A stretch of DNA of 6,933 nucleotides. It comes from Clostridia bacterium (GTDB lineage: Bacteria > Bacillota > Clostridia > Oscillospirales > Acutalibacteraceae). Of the stretch, positions 1 through 6,898 are shown piece after piece. The notes below the pieces were generated by a model. That model searched no databases. It was not told the origin of the DNA and saw only the letters and a list, made by a program, of their open reading frames with translations. The first letter of the stretch is position 1. Every line of letters starts with the position of its first letter. The stretch is taken from positions 1 through 6,933 of the forward strand of contig JAFVTZ010000146.1 in NCBI GenBank assembly GCA_017502965.1. The letters run 5' to 3'. The position numbers and the translations under genes are program-made.

Positions 1-1005
1 AATCATACCGCCAACTCTGTTGCAGAGGGTTACAGGTACCTTGCATTCGCTTGCAAGTCTGATATCGTCTATCATCTGACCCATTGAAAGTTCAACAGAT
101 ATAATCTGTTTCACCTTATCTGCCGCCTTTTTGAAAGGAGCATCGGGGAAAGGCCAGAGTGTTATAGGACGGATAAGACCAACCTTTATACCCTGCTCTC
201 TTGCCTCGTTTATTGCATTTTTAGCAACACGGGCGGCAATACCGAAAGCGGCAATACAGATTTCAGCATCATCCATCATATATTCTTCATACATAGTTTC
301 ATTCTCTTTGATAATCTCATATCTCTCAAAGCGCTTGAAGTTTTCTTCTTCAAGTTTCTCGGGAGACAAGAAGAGAGAGTTAACTAGATTGTGTTCTCTT
401 TCCATTTTTGTACCTGTTGTAGCCCAGGGTTTCTCGGGAGCAGGTGCAATTTCATAATCAAGAGATACCGGCTCCATCATCTGACCCATTGTACCGTCAG
501 CCAGAATCATAGAGGTCATTCGGTATTTATCGGCAAGTTCGAATCCCTTAACAGTGAGGTCTGCCATTTCCTGAACAGAAGCAGGGGCTAAAACTATCAT
601 ATGGAAATCGCCGTGAGCGCCGCCCTTTGTTGCCTGATAATAGTCAGACTGCGAAGGCTGGATACCGCCAAGTCCGGGACCGCCTCTCTGAACATTTACT
701 ATAAGAGCAGGAAGGTCAGCACCTGCAAGATATGAAATACCCTCACCTTTAAGCGAAATTCCTGGGCTTGAAGAAGAGGTCATAACTCTGTGACCTGTAC
801 TCGAAACACCGTAAACCATATTTATAGCGGCAATTTCACTTTCAGCCTGCAAGAAACAACCGCCGATTTTAGGCATTCTCTTTGCCATATAAGCAGCAAT
901 CTCTGTCTGAGGAGTTATAGGATATCCGAAATAATGGCGACAGCCTGCAATTATAGCGGCTTCAGCTATTGCTTCGTTACCTTTCATTAAAACTTTATCA
1001 GCCAC
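1..1005 (-). CDS. vorB: 2-oxoacid:ferredoxin oxidoreductase alpha subunit, VorB-like (3' end cut by window)
   Basis: Pyrimidine/alpha subunit of a ferredoxin-dependent 2-oxoacid oxidoreductase (PorA/VorB family), cytoplasmic. With the beta (TPP), gamma and ferredoxin-type subunits it interconverts a 2-oxoacid plus CoA with acyl-CoA, CO2 and reduced ferredoxin. The frame is open from 1005 to the window edge (335 codons). It starts VADKVLMKGNEAIAEAA and contains HYFGYPITPQTEIAAYM near residue 24, QAESEIAAI near 50, VMTSSSSPGISLKGEG near 70 and QRGGPGLGG near 100. The end reads NRVGGMI, so only the last 15-20 residues should be missing. The start is GTG: it gives the usual VorB N-terminus (MA-K-VLMKGNEA) and has AGGTG six bases upstream. 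It begins 10 bases after the ferredoxin stop. VorB (2-oxoisovalerate) is the closest recalled match. KorA-type or aryl-pyruvate specificity cannot be excluded from this subunit alone. Confidence 0.9.
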   Translation of the reverse strand, partial: MADKVLMKGNEAIAEAAIIAGCRHYFGYPITPQTEIAAYMAKRMPKIGGCFLQAESEIAAINMVYGVSSTGHRVMTSSSSPGISLKGEGISYLAGADLPALIVNVQRGGPGLGGIQPSQSDYYQATKGGAHGDFHMIVLAPASVQEMADLTVKGFELADKYRMTSMILADGTMGQMMEPVSLDYEIAPAPEKPWATTGTKMEREHNLVNSLFLSPEKLEEENFKRFERYEIIKENETMYEEYMMDDAEICIAAFGIAARVAKNAINEAREQGIKVGLIRPITLWPFPDAPFKKAADKVKQIISVELSMGQMIDDIRLASECKVPVTLCNRVGGMI

Positions 1006-1011
1006 TTTAAA

Positions 1012-1016
1012 CACCT
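1012..1016 (-). promoter_or_regulatory. Ribosome binding site supporting the GTG start of vorB
   Basis: AGGTG on the minus strand lies six bases before GTG at 1005 and overlaps the end of the preceding ferredoxin gene. The first in-frame ATG (residue 7) would remove the conserved N-terminus and has no comparable site, so the GTG is preferred. Confidence 0.65.
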
Positions 1017-1222
1017 TACCTTTCTACTTTGATTATACAGTCAGGGCACATTGTAGCACAGAAAGCGCAGGCTATACAGTCAGCCTCGTTTACTGCTTCT
1101 ACAGGGTGATGTCCCTTTTTGTTGATTTTGTCTTTTGCTAATGCCAGAACCTTTTTCGGACACGCGTCAACACAAAGTCCGCAGCCCTTGCACTTGTCTG
1201 TTTTAAAGGTCAGTTTTGCCAT
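1016..1222 (-). CDS. Two-[4Fe-4S] ferredoxin-type subunit of the 2-oxoacid oxidoreductase
   Basis: A 68-residue protein with two classic 4Fe-4S ligand sets: C11-x2-C14-x2-C17-x3-C21-P and C49-x2-C52-x2-C55-x3-C59-P, with one further cysteine at 62. This is the layout of the small delta/ferredoxin-like subunit placed just before vorB/korA in many Clostridia and archaea. There it passes electrons between the TPP site and soluble ferredoxin. The start ATG at 1222 has AAGGAG about 8 bases upstream. It sits 23 bases after the ATPase gene and 10 bases before vorB, with no terminator visible on either side, so co-transcription is likely. It could act as a free ferredoxin, but its position and length favour a dedicated subunit. 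Confidence 0.92.
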   Translation of the reverse strand: MAKLTFKTDKCKGCGLCVDACPKKVLALAKDKINKKGHHPVEAVNEADCIACAFCATMCPDCIIKVER

Positions 1223-1245
1223 TTAAAGCACTCCTTTTCTTAGTA

Positions 1246-1908
1246 TCAATTTATTTTATTCTGTAATTTTAAAGGAAACAGATTTTGGATTTTATCTTTC
1301 AGTTCATCATAAAGCCTGATGTCAACTGTAGTGCAAAAAATCGGAAGTCCTGTAATGCTGGAAACCTGGTTTGCATATTCGGCGGAATCCAGAACATCCT
1401 GAGCGGTGGTAAGAGTTCCAAGGTTTGAGTTATTTACAATTCCTGTAAACGAAATCTTTCCTGCACACTCAATTTCCCTCATCACCTCTGCTGTTGAATC
1501 AGCATCGGGAGTTAAGGGTCTGAACTTATTGATAACAAGCAGCATTTCGTAATCGTTTTCCTGCTTTATTTCATCGCTGAGTCTGCCAAGCGCCAAAGCA
1601 CCTCGATCATCCCCGCCAACATCTATAACCGCCTTAAAATTCTTATCGTGGGTTATAGCGTACATCTGCTGAGGAAGAGCGGGTATATCAACATTTGTTC
1701 CTGCATATTCAGATGCAATAAGTCTTATACCCTCTGCCTCAAATTCCTCTGCGCTGTCCTTAGTACGGAAATAGGGATTTACTATATCCAAATCCGCAAT
1801 AAGCACATTTTCGTTTTCTTTTTTAAGGTCTTTTGCAAAGTTTACGGCAACATTTGTTTTTCCACTGCCGTAATGCCCGCAAAGAACGGTTATTCTTTTA
1901 TATCTCAT
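1246..1908 (-). CDS. MinD/CobB-like P-loop ATPase linked to the oxidoreductase operon
   Basis: A 220-residue soluble SIMIBI-type nucleotide-binding protein. Walker A is GHYGSGKT (residues 11-18). A switch-like DLDIVNPYFR follows at 39-48, Walker B is VIDVGGDD at 94-101, and NKFRP occurs at 127-131. The Walker A lacks the extra N-terminal lysine of true MinD/ParA/Mrp proteins (KGGxGK). There is no C-terminal CxxC, which argues against an Mrp/ApbC iron-sulfur carrier. I see no membrane segment or signal peptide. The ATG at 1908 overlaps the TGA of the upstream synthetase in an ATGA, and no clear Shine-Dalgarno precedes it, so translation is probably coupled. Its role is unknown. Its place directly before the ferredoxin-type subunit suggests maturation, cofactor delivery or regulation of the oxidoreductase, but that is inference from context only. 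Confidence 0.85.
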   Translation of the reverse strand: MRYKRITVLCGHYGSGKTNVAVNFAKDLKKENENVLIADLDIVNPYFRTKDSAEEFEAEGIRLIASEYAGTNVDIPALPQQMYAITHDKNFKAVIDVGGDDRGALALGRLSDEIKQENDYEMLLVINKFRPLTPDADSTAEVMREIECAGKISFTGIVNNSNLGTLTTAQDVLDSAEYANQVSSITGLPIFCTTVDIRLYDELKDKIQNLFPLKLQNKIN

Positions 1909-4202
1909 AGTTTATTACGCTGTATCTTTCCGCTTACTGTTTTAGGAAGACTGTCCTTGAAAACAACAATTCGCGGATATTTATAAGGAGCGGTTTTCTC
2001 CTTGACATATTTCTGAATTTCTTTCTTTAATTCTTCGGTAGGTTCGGTTCCTTTAACAAGCACAATGCTTGCCTTTACAACCTGACCTCTGACCTCATCG
2101 GGAGCGGCAGAAACACCGCACTCAAGAACATAGGGAAGTTCCATAATAACACTTTCTATCTCGAAAGGTCCTATGCGGTAACCCGAAGACTTGATAACAT
2201 CGTCCACTCTGCCTACATACCAGAAGAAACCGTCCTCATCCATCCAGGCGGTATCACCCGTGTGATAATACTTTCCGTCCCAGGTAGATGCGGTTTTTTC
2301 CTCGTCACCGTAATAGCAGGTTGCAAGACCGCAAGGACGTCCCTTTTCGATATCTATTACGATTTCGCCCGTTTCTCCGACAGGAACATCATTACCGTCA
2401 GGGTCAACGATATGAACATCATAGATAGGTGCAGGTTTGCCCATTGAGCCAATCTTATGGGATGCGCCTGTCATATTACCGATAATCATTGTGCTTTCGG
2501 TCTGACCGAAGCCTTCGAGAATCTGAAGTCCCGTAATCTTCTCAAACTGACGGTAAACCTCAGGATTAAGCGCCTCGCCCGCAGTTGTCATATGCTTTAC
2601 CGAAGACAAATCATACTGACTAATATCCTGCTTTATAAGCATACGGAGCATTGTAGGCGGAGCACAGAATGTAGTTATATTGTGTTTTGCAAACATCGGC
2701 AGAATTTCAGCCGCATCAAAGCGGTCAAAATCATAAACAAATATGCCTGCCTCGCAAAGCCACTGACCGTAAATCTTACCCCATGTAGCCTTTGCCCAGC
2801 CTGTGTCGGAAATGGTAAAGTGAAGACCGTCAGGGTCAACACAGTGCCAGTACTTCGCAGTATGGAAATGTCCCAGAGGATATTTATAGTTATGAGCGGC
2901 AATTTTGGGATAACCTGATGTGCCCGATGTAAAATACATAAGCATAAGGTCTTCGCCACAGGCAGTATCCTCTGTGCGGTTGAAGTGGGTGCTGTAAAGG
3001 GGGTATTCCTCATCAAAACTGCGCCAGCCCTCTTTTGTGCCGTTTACAATCAGTTTGTTTATAAGTGTGGGATTATTTTTAGCCGCAATATCTACCTGAT
3101 TTGCAGTATCACCGTCAGCAGTACAGATAATTGTGCTGACACCTGCAGATTTAAAGCGGTAATCAAAATCGTGTTCAACAAGTTGGTTAGTTGCCGGAAT
3201 TGCAATAGCACCAAGTTTGTTAAGCGCAATAATCGAGAACCAGAACTGATAGTGCCGCTTGAGTACCAGCATTACCCTATCGCCTTTTTTAATTCCCAAA
3301 GATTTGAAATAGTTAGCGCACTGGTTAGTAGCCTTCTTAATATCCTTGAAAGTGAAAGTACGCTCTGTACCGTCCTTCGAGATATGAAGCATTGCTCTCT
3401 TTTCGGGAGTTTTATCGGCTATAGCATCAATTACATCGAAACCGAAATTGAATTTTTCGGTATTCTTGAATTTAATTGATAAAGGTGTACCCTTTTCGTT
3501 TTCTTCTATATCTATGTATTTATGGTAAACCCGTTCTTTAGTGTCTTTAACAACAACTTTTGTTGCGGTTTCAATAGCCTTTGCAGGCAAATCGGTAAGT
3601 TCGGGAATAGGCTCGCCTGTGGGATTGAGAACTATAGCATAAAATCTGCAGTTTTCTCCCTCAACCGCAATCATACCGTGAGGGGTCGAAGAATCGTAAT
3701 AAATACTGTCCCCAGGTCCCAGCACTACGTTATGCTCGCCCACCTGAACTTTCAGATGACCCGAAATTACAATGTCACATTCCTGACCTGCGTGGGTGGT
3801 GAGTTCTATATCCTTGTGCTGAGCCTCTTCGCTGTAAACACTTTCAACATAAAGAGGCTCTGCAATACGTTTTTTAAAGGCATAGGCAAGATTATAATAT
3901 GTCATTCCGTGAGCCTTTTCAATCCTTTGACCCTCACCCGCACGGGTTACTGTATAAGATTTAAGTTTCGGGCTGTAACCCTCAATAATATCGGTAACAT
4001 CGACATTAAAAGCCAATGCGCAACGGTATATAAAAGCAAAGTTCAAATCGCTTTCGCCGTTTTCACAGGCAATATATTCCGCTTCGCTGACAGCAGTTTT
4101 AAGAGCCATCTCAGCGGTTGTGAGATTTTCAATTTCGCGAAGTTCACGAATTCGCCCGGCCATTTCCTTGATTTTAAAATCAAGGCCTGTAATCTGTTGC
4201 AT
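1905..4202 (-). CDS. XRE-HTH / cupin / AMP-forming acyl-CoA synthetase fusion (copy 2)
   Basis: A 765-residue three-part protein. Residues ~11-75 form an XRE-type helix-turn-helix (RIRELREIENLTTAEMA, then YIACENGE). Residues ~128-190 are a cupin with H137, E141 and G148 (motif 1) and G164-D165 and P174-H175-G176 (motif 2), as in XRE-cupin regulators. Residues ~240-765 are a full-length adenylate-forming synthetase: TSGTSGYPK phosphate loop 425-433, SDTGWAKATWG 465-475, GFGQTE 564-569, TGD 648-650, RVDDVIK 665-671, SSGYRIGPFEIE 672-683 and the C-terminal catalytic lysine K759 in SGK. It resembles the medium/branched-chain (ACSM/MACS) group, which makes acyl-CoA, AMP and PPi from a free acid, ATP and CoA. 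The exact acid is not readable; branched-chain or aryl acids fit the neighbouring VOR. The start at 4202 has GGGGG seven bases upstream. It follows a T-box leader and overlaps the ATPase gene by 4 bases. The N-terminal part may be a DNA-binding autoregulator or only a ligand sensor. Confidence 0.9.
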   Translation of the reverse strand: MQQITGLDFKIKEMAGRIRELREIENLTTAEMALKTAVSEAEYIACENGESDLNFAFIYRCALAFNVDVTDIIEGYSPKLKSYTVTRAGEGQRIEKAHGMTYYNLAYAFKKRIAEPLYVESVYSEEAQHKDIELTTHAGQECDIVISGHLKVQVGEHNVVLGPGDSIYYDSSTPHGMIAVEGENCRFYAIVLNPTGEPIPELTDLPAKAIETATKVVVKDTKERVYHKYIDIEENEKGTPLSIKFKNTEKFNFGFDVIDAIADKTPEKRAMLHISKDGTERTFTFKDIKKATNQCANYFKSLGIKKGDRVMLVLKRHYQFWFSIIALNKLGAIAIPATNQLVEHDFDYRFKSAGVSTIICTADGDTANQVDIAAKNNPTLINKLIVNGTKEGWRSFDEEYPLYSTHFNRTEDTACGEDLMLMYFTSGTSGYPKIAAHNYKYPLGHFHTAKYWHCVDPDGLHFTISDTGWAKATWGKIYGQWLCEAGIFVYDFDRFDAAEILPMFAKHNITTFCAPPTMLRMLIKQDISQYDLSSVKHMTTAGEALNPEVYRQFEKITGLQILEGFGQTESTMIIGNMTGASHKIGSMGKPAPIYDVHIVDPDGNDVPVGETGEIVIDIEKGRPCGLATCYYGDEEKTASTWDGKYYHTGDTAWMDEDGFFWYVGRVDDVIKSSGYRIGPFEIESVIMELPYVLECGVSAAPDEVRGQVVKASIVLVKGTEPTEELKKEIQKYVKEKTAPYKYPRIVVFKDSLPKTVSGKIQRNKL

Positions 4203-4209
4203 TAAATTT

Positions 4210-4214
4210 CCCCC
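4210..4214 (-). promoter_or_regulatory. Ribosome binding site of the second synthetase
   Basis: GGGGG on the minus strand, seven bases before ATG 4202 and downstream of the leader terminator. It supports 4202 over the internal ATG at residue 14. Confidence 0.6.
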
Positions 4215-4233
4215 AGTTCATATTGTCAGGACG

Positions 4234-4272
4234 AAAAAACGCTCGTCCCAAAGTTATGACTTTGAGACGAGC
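4234..4272 (-). terminator. Rho-independent terminator of the complete T-box leader
   Basis: Minus-strand hairpin with a 14-bp stem: arms 4259-4272 (GCTCGTCTCAAAGT) and 4241-4254 (ACTTTGGGACGAGC) with one G-U pair, loop CATA, then CG and six T residues (4234-4239). Bases 4261-4266 (CTCAAA) of its 5' arm can pair instead with TTTGAG just before the T-box bulge. That pairing forms the competing antiterminator. Confidence 0.93.
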
Positions 4273-4417
4273 AATGAATTTCTTCAAATACCCGCGGTAC
4301 CACTCAAATTGCGGTTTCATCCGCCACTCTTGGAACCCAACAATTCCTATGCATTTACGCAGCAATCACGGAGAGGTTCTACTAAGCCTTAGCCTTTCTT
4401 CCCCTCGACTCGGAAGT

Positions 4418-4420
4418 TAC
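4418..4420 (-). other. Candidate T-box specifier triplet GUA (valine)
   Basis: In T-boxes the specifier lies on the 3' side of stem I, followed by one purine and the short helix next to the kink-turn. Here GTA is followed by A4417 and the CTTC arm (4413-4416), which pairs with GAAG (4488-4491); this places the triplet in register. The usual GAA before the specifier is not seen (TT instead). GAT at 4428-4430, preceded by GAA, is the alternative. It is disfavoured because bacterial tRNA-Asp has G73, while the T-box bulge carries U, which expects A73. Confidence 0.4.
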
Positions 4421-4517
4421 AACGCAAATCTTCCACCAACGGCTTGCACCGACCGCCGTTTCTCTGAAGGTGTATCCTCTGCGCCCTCTTCGTCAAAGTC
4501 TTTCTTATATATTGGCT

Positions 4518-4546
4518 ATTTTATCACAGGGTCTCAAATTTGTCAA
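4518..4546 (-). promoter_or_regulatory. Sigma-A-type promoter for the second T-box leader
   Basis: TTGACA (4541-4546), a 17-base spacer and TAAAAT (4518-4523), with TGA directly before the -10 hexamer (extended -10). The expected start is near 4510-4511, about ten bases before stem I. The -35 box begins six bases after the stop codon of the upstream synthetase, so no terminator can fit between them. Confidence 0.88.
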
Positions 4547-4552
4547 CAATTT

Positions 4553-6820
4553 TTAGAGTTTATTTCGTTGAATTTTGCCGCTTATTGTCTTGGGCAGTTC
4601 GTCTTTAAACACAACCACTCTCGGATACTTGTAAGGAGCGGTATGGGTTTTAACATAATTCTGGATTTCCTTCTTTAATTCTTCGGTAGGTTCTGTGCCT
4701 TTAGTAAGGACTATGCTTGCCTTTACAACCTGACCTCTGATTTCATCGGGAACAGCAGAAACGCCGCACTCAACAACATAGGGCAGTTCCATAATAACGC
4801 TCTCTATCTCGAAAGGTCCTATGCGGTAACCTGACGATTTGATTACATCGTCTATACGGCTGACATACCAGAAATAACCGTCCTCATCGCGCCAAGCGGT
4901 ATCACCTGTATGATACATACCGTCATACCAGGCATCATTGGTTTTAGCCTCGTCAAGATAATACTCCTTGAAAAGTCCGCAAGGGATTTCCTTGTCGGTA
5001 TGTATAACAATTTCTCCTACTTCACCGTCTGCAACAGAATTGCCGTCGGGGTCAACTATATCTATATCAAACTGCGGAGAAGCCTTACCCATAGCACCGA
5101 TTTTCGGTGTGGTTCCGTAAAGATTAGCGATAGCAAGGGTGGTTTCGGTTTGACCGAAGCCTTCCATAATCTCAAGTCCTGTTGCGGCTTTGAACTGTTT
5201 GAACACTTCAGGATTAAGAGCCTCGCCTGCAGTTGTCATATGGTGGATAGAAGAAAGATCAAACTTCGAAAGGTCGCCTCTTATCAACATACGGAGCATT
5301 GTAGGCGGAGCACAGAATGTGGTTATCTGGTATTTTGCAAACATCGGGAGAATATCATTCTCATCAAAACGGTCGAAGTCATAAACAAATACCGCTCCCT
5401 CACACAGCCACTGACCGTAGAGTTTACCCCAGAGAGATTTGCCCCAGCCTGTATCTGAAATTGTAAGATGCAGACCGTCCCTCTCACAGCAGTGCCAGTA
5501 TTTGGCAGTTACAAAATGACCTAAAGCATAGGTGTGTTTGTGAGCCGCCATTTTGGGGTTGCCTGTTGTACCCGATGTGAAGAACATAAGCGCAGTTTCA
5601 TCGCCTGCAGGAGCGTTTTCGGGGCGCTCGTGTTTACCTGAATAAAGTTTGTATTCATTATCAAAATCGTGCCAGCCGTTACGGCAGCCGCCAACCATAA
5701 TAAGATGTTCCACCTGAGGACATTTTTTAGCGGCACTCTCGGCTATTTCGGCAGTATCACCGTCAGCAGTGCAGACAATTGCTTTTACCCCTGCCGAATT
5801 ATAGCGGTATTCAAAATCATGTTCTTTCAACTGATTAGTAGCAGGAATTGCAACTGCACCAAGTTTATGAAGTGCAACCATACAGAACCAGAACTGATAA
5901 TGTCTTTTAAGCACCAGCATTACTTTATCGCCCCTCTTTATTCCGAGAGAAGTAAAGTAATTCGCAACCTGATTTGAAGCGCGTTTTATATCCTTGAATG
6001 TAAAACGGCGTTCGTTCTTGTTAACATCAAGATGAAGCATTGCAAGTTTTTCGGGATATTTGTCAGCAATACCGTCCACAATGTCAAAACCGAAATTGAA
6101 TGTATCGGTATTCTTGAATTTAATATCCTGCAACACTCCGTTTTCGTCTTCCTTGGTTTCAACAAACTTTTCGCAGATAAGACTTTCGGATTTCTTTGCC
6201 GACATAACACTCTTGCGAACCACTGTTTCGGCAGTATCTTCACCAGACATTACAACTGCGCAGAAAACACAGTCTTTTCCGTCAACCGCAATCATACCGT
6301 GAGGAGTGGAAGAATTGTAATAAATACTGTCACCCTCGTCAAGTATCTCGGTGTGATTTCCAACCTGAACTTTAAGTCTTCCGCTGAGCACCAAATCAAA
6401 CTCCTGACCCGAATGGGTAGTAAGATGTATGGGCTTATTCTGCTGAGATGCGGAATATTCGTATTTTACCCAGTAAGGTTCTGCAAGTTTATCCTTGAAT
6501 TTAGGGGCTAAGTTTGCAATATCAATACCGTCTTCCTTAGCAGTGCCCTGACCCTGACCTTTACGGGTTACTGTGTAACTTGTAAGTTTCGCTGAATGAC
6601 CTTCAAGAAGTTCGGTCATCTCAACATCAAAAGCCAAAGCGCATTTATGTATAAAAGTGAAAGGAATATCAATTTTTCCGCTTTCATAAGCAATATACTG
6701 CTCTTCGGTAACATCGGTTTTCTCTGCCATTAAAGCCACATTCCAGCCCATAATGTCACGCAATTCCTTAATTCGCGATGCTATCTCCGAAAGTTGAATT
6801 AAAGCGTTGTTTGTGTTCAT
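4553..6820 (-). CDS. XRE-HTH / cupin / AMP-forming acyl-CoA synthetase fusion (copy 1)
   Basis: A 755-residue paralogue of the downstream synthetase with the same order of parts. The XRE-type helix-turn-helix is at ~10-75 (RIKELRDIMGWNVALMAEKT). The cupin is at ~128-190 (H136, E140, G147; G163-D164; P173-H174-G175). The complete adenylate-forming synthetase is at ~230-755: TSGTTGNPK 415-423, SDTGWGKSLWG 455-465, GFGQTE 554-559, TGD 638-640, RIDDVIK 655-661 and K749 in SGK. No catalytic motif is missing, so both copies should be active. Differences at the TGWGKS/TGWAKA segment and elsewhere in the core leave room for different acid preferences. The frame stays open to 6922, but the start is set at 6820: AGGAG lies nine bases upstream, and earlier starts fall inside the leader terminator. 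It is preceded by a T-box and followed seven bases later by a new promoter. Confidence 0.9.
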   Translation of the reverse strand: MNTNNALIQLSEIASRIKELRDIMGWNVALMAEKTDVTEEQYIAYESGKIDIPFTFIHKCALAFDVEMTELLEGHSAKLTSYTVTRKGQGQGTAKEDGIDIANLAPKFKDKLAEPYWVKYEYSASQQNKPIHLTTHSGQEFDLVLSGRLKVQVGNHTEILDEGDSIYYNSSTPHGMIAVDGKDCVFCAVVMSGEDTAETVVRKSVMSAKKSESLICEKFVETKEDENGVLQDIKFKNTDTFNFGFDIVDGIADKYPEKLAMLHLDVNKNERRFTFKDIKRASNQVANYFTSLGIKRGDKVMLVLKRHYQFWFCMVALHKLGAVAIPATNQLKEHDFEYRYNSAGVKAIVCTADGDTAEIAESAAKKCPQVEHLIMVGGCRNGWHDFDNEYKLYSGKHERPENAPAGDETALMFFTSGTTGNPKMAAHKHTYALGHFVTAKYWHCCERDGLHLTISDTGWGKSLWGKLYGQWLCEGAVFVYDFDRFDENDILPMFAKYQITTFCAPPTMLRMLIRGDLSKFDLSSIHHMTTAGEALNPEVFKQFKAATGLEIMEGFGQTETTLAIANLYGTTPKIGAMGKASPQFDIDIVDPDGNSVADGEVGEIVIHTDKEIPCGLFKEYYLDEAKTNDAWYDGMYHTGDTAWRDEDGYFWYVSRIDDVIKSSGYRIGPFEIESVIMELPYVVECGVSAVPDEIRGQVVKASIVLTKGTEPTEELKKEIQNYVKTHTAPYKYPRVVVFKDELPKTISGKIQRNKL

Positions 6821-6829
6821 TTTGCATTT

Positions 6830-6834
6830 CTCCT
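6830..6834 (-). promoter_or_regulatory. Ribosome binding site deciding the start of the first synthetase
   Basis: AGGAG on the minus strand, nine bases before ATG 6820. The in-frame upstream ATGs at 6844 and 6922 lack such a site and lie in or before the terminator/U-tract. Confidence 0.85.
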
Positions 6835-6854
6835 TTTCAAACATTTTATATTTT

Positions 6855-6898
6855 AAAAATAAAAAAACATTCGCCTCAAATTCCTTTGAGACGAATGT
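6855..6898 (-). terminator. Rho-independent terminator of the first T-box leader
   Basis: Hairpin with a 14-bp stem: 6885-6898 (ACATTCGTCTCAAA) pairs with 6867-6880 (TTTGAGGCGAATGT), one G-U pair, loop GGAA, followed by a T-rich run (6855-6867). Its 5' arm is also the 3' strand of the antiterminator. Confidence 0.93.

Larger units (their letters stand above)
4234..4511 (-). promoter_or_regulatory. T-box riboswitch leader (complete) of the second synthetase operon
   Basis: Tandem structures follow the T-box order. Stem I spans about 4407-4500: base GACT/AGTC, a kink-turn-like TTGAC versus CGA, helix GAAG/CTTC, the specifier region, helix CACC/GGTG with an AG-rich bulge, then AACGGC/GCCGTT closing a loop containing GGTGCAA. 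Stem II is GAGGGG/CCTCTC (4401-4406 with 4371-4376), with an inner CTAA/TTAG hairpin. Stem III is GCGG/CCGC (4311-4324). The T-box AATTTGAGTGGTACCGCGG lies at 4292-4310. The antiterminator pairs TTTGAG with CTCAAA and GCGGGT with GCTCGT around the TGGTACC bulge. The TGGT bulge should pair with a tRNA ending A73-CCA. Uncharged tRNA therefore permits readthrough into the synthetase, ATPase and VOR genes. Confidence 0.95.

Noticed and set aside
131..990. Plus-strand open frames over the left end
   Set aside because: They oppose vorB, whose minus-strand reading shows conserved family motifs without interruption.
3522..4205. Plus-strand open frame of 227 codons
   Set aside because: Antisense shadow of the HTH-cupin part of the second synthetase. 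Its composition (F, N, C-rich) is typical of a reverse-frame artefact.
4428..4430. Specifier reading GAU (Asp), or the shifted readings AUU (Ile) and UUU (Phe), in the upper internal loop
   Set aside because: The loop is too far from the kink-turn, and the triplet is not followed by a purine for GAU/AUU. U in the antiterminator bulge disagrees with G73 of tRNA-Asp. Kept as an alternative, not the main call.
4531..4541. AATTTGAG inside the promoter spacer, resembling the start of the T-box
   Set aside because: Only eight bases match, it lies before the transcript start, and there is no following TGGTACC; probably chance.
4223..4678. Plus-strand open frame of 151 codons across the leader
   Set aside because: It runs antisense through the T-box, terminator, promoter and the 3' end of a well-supported gene, with no ribosome site or recognisable domain.
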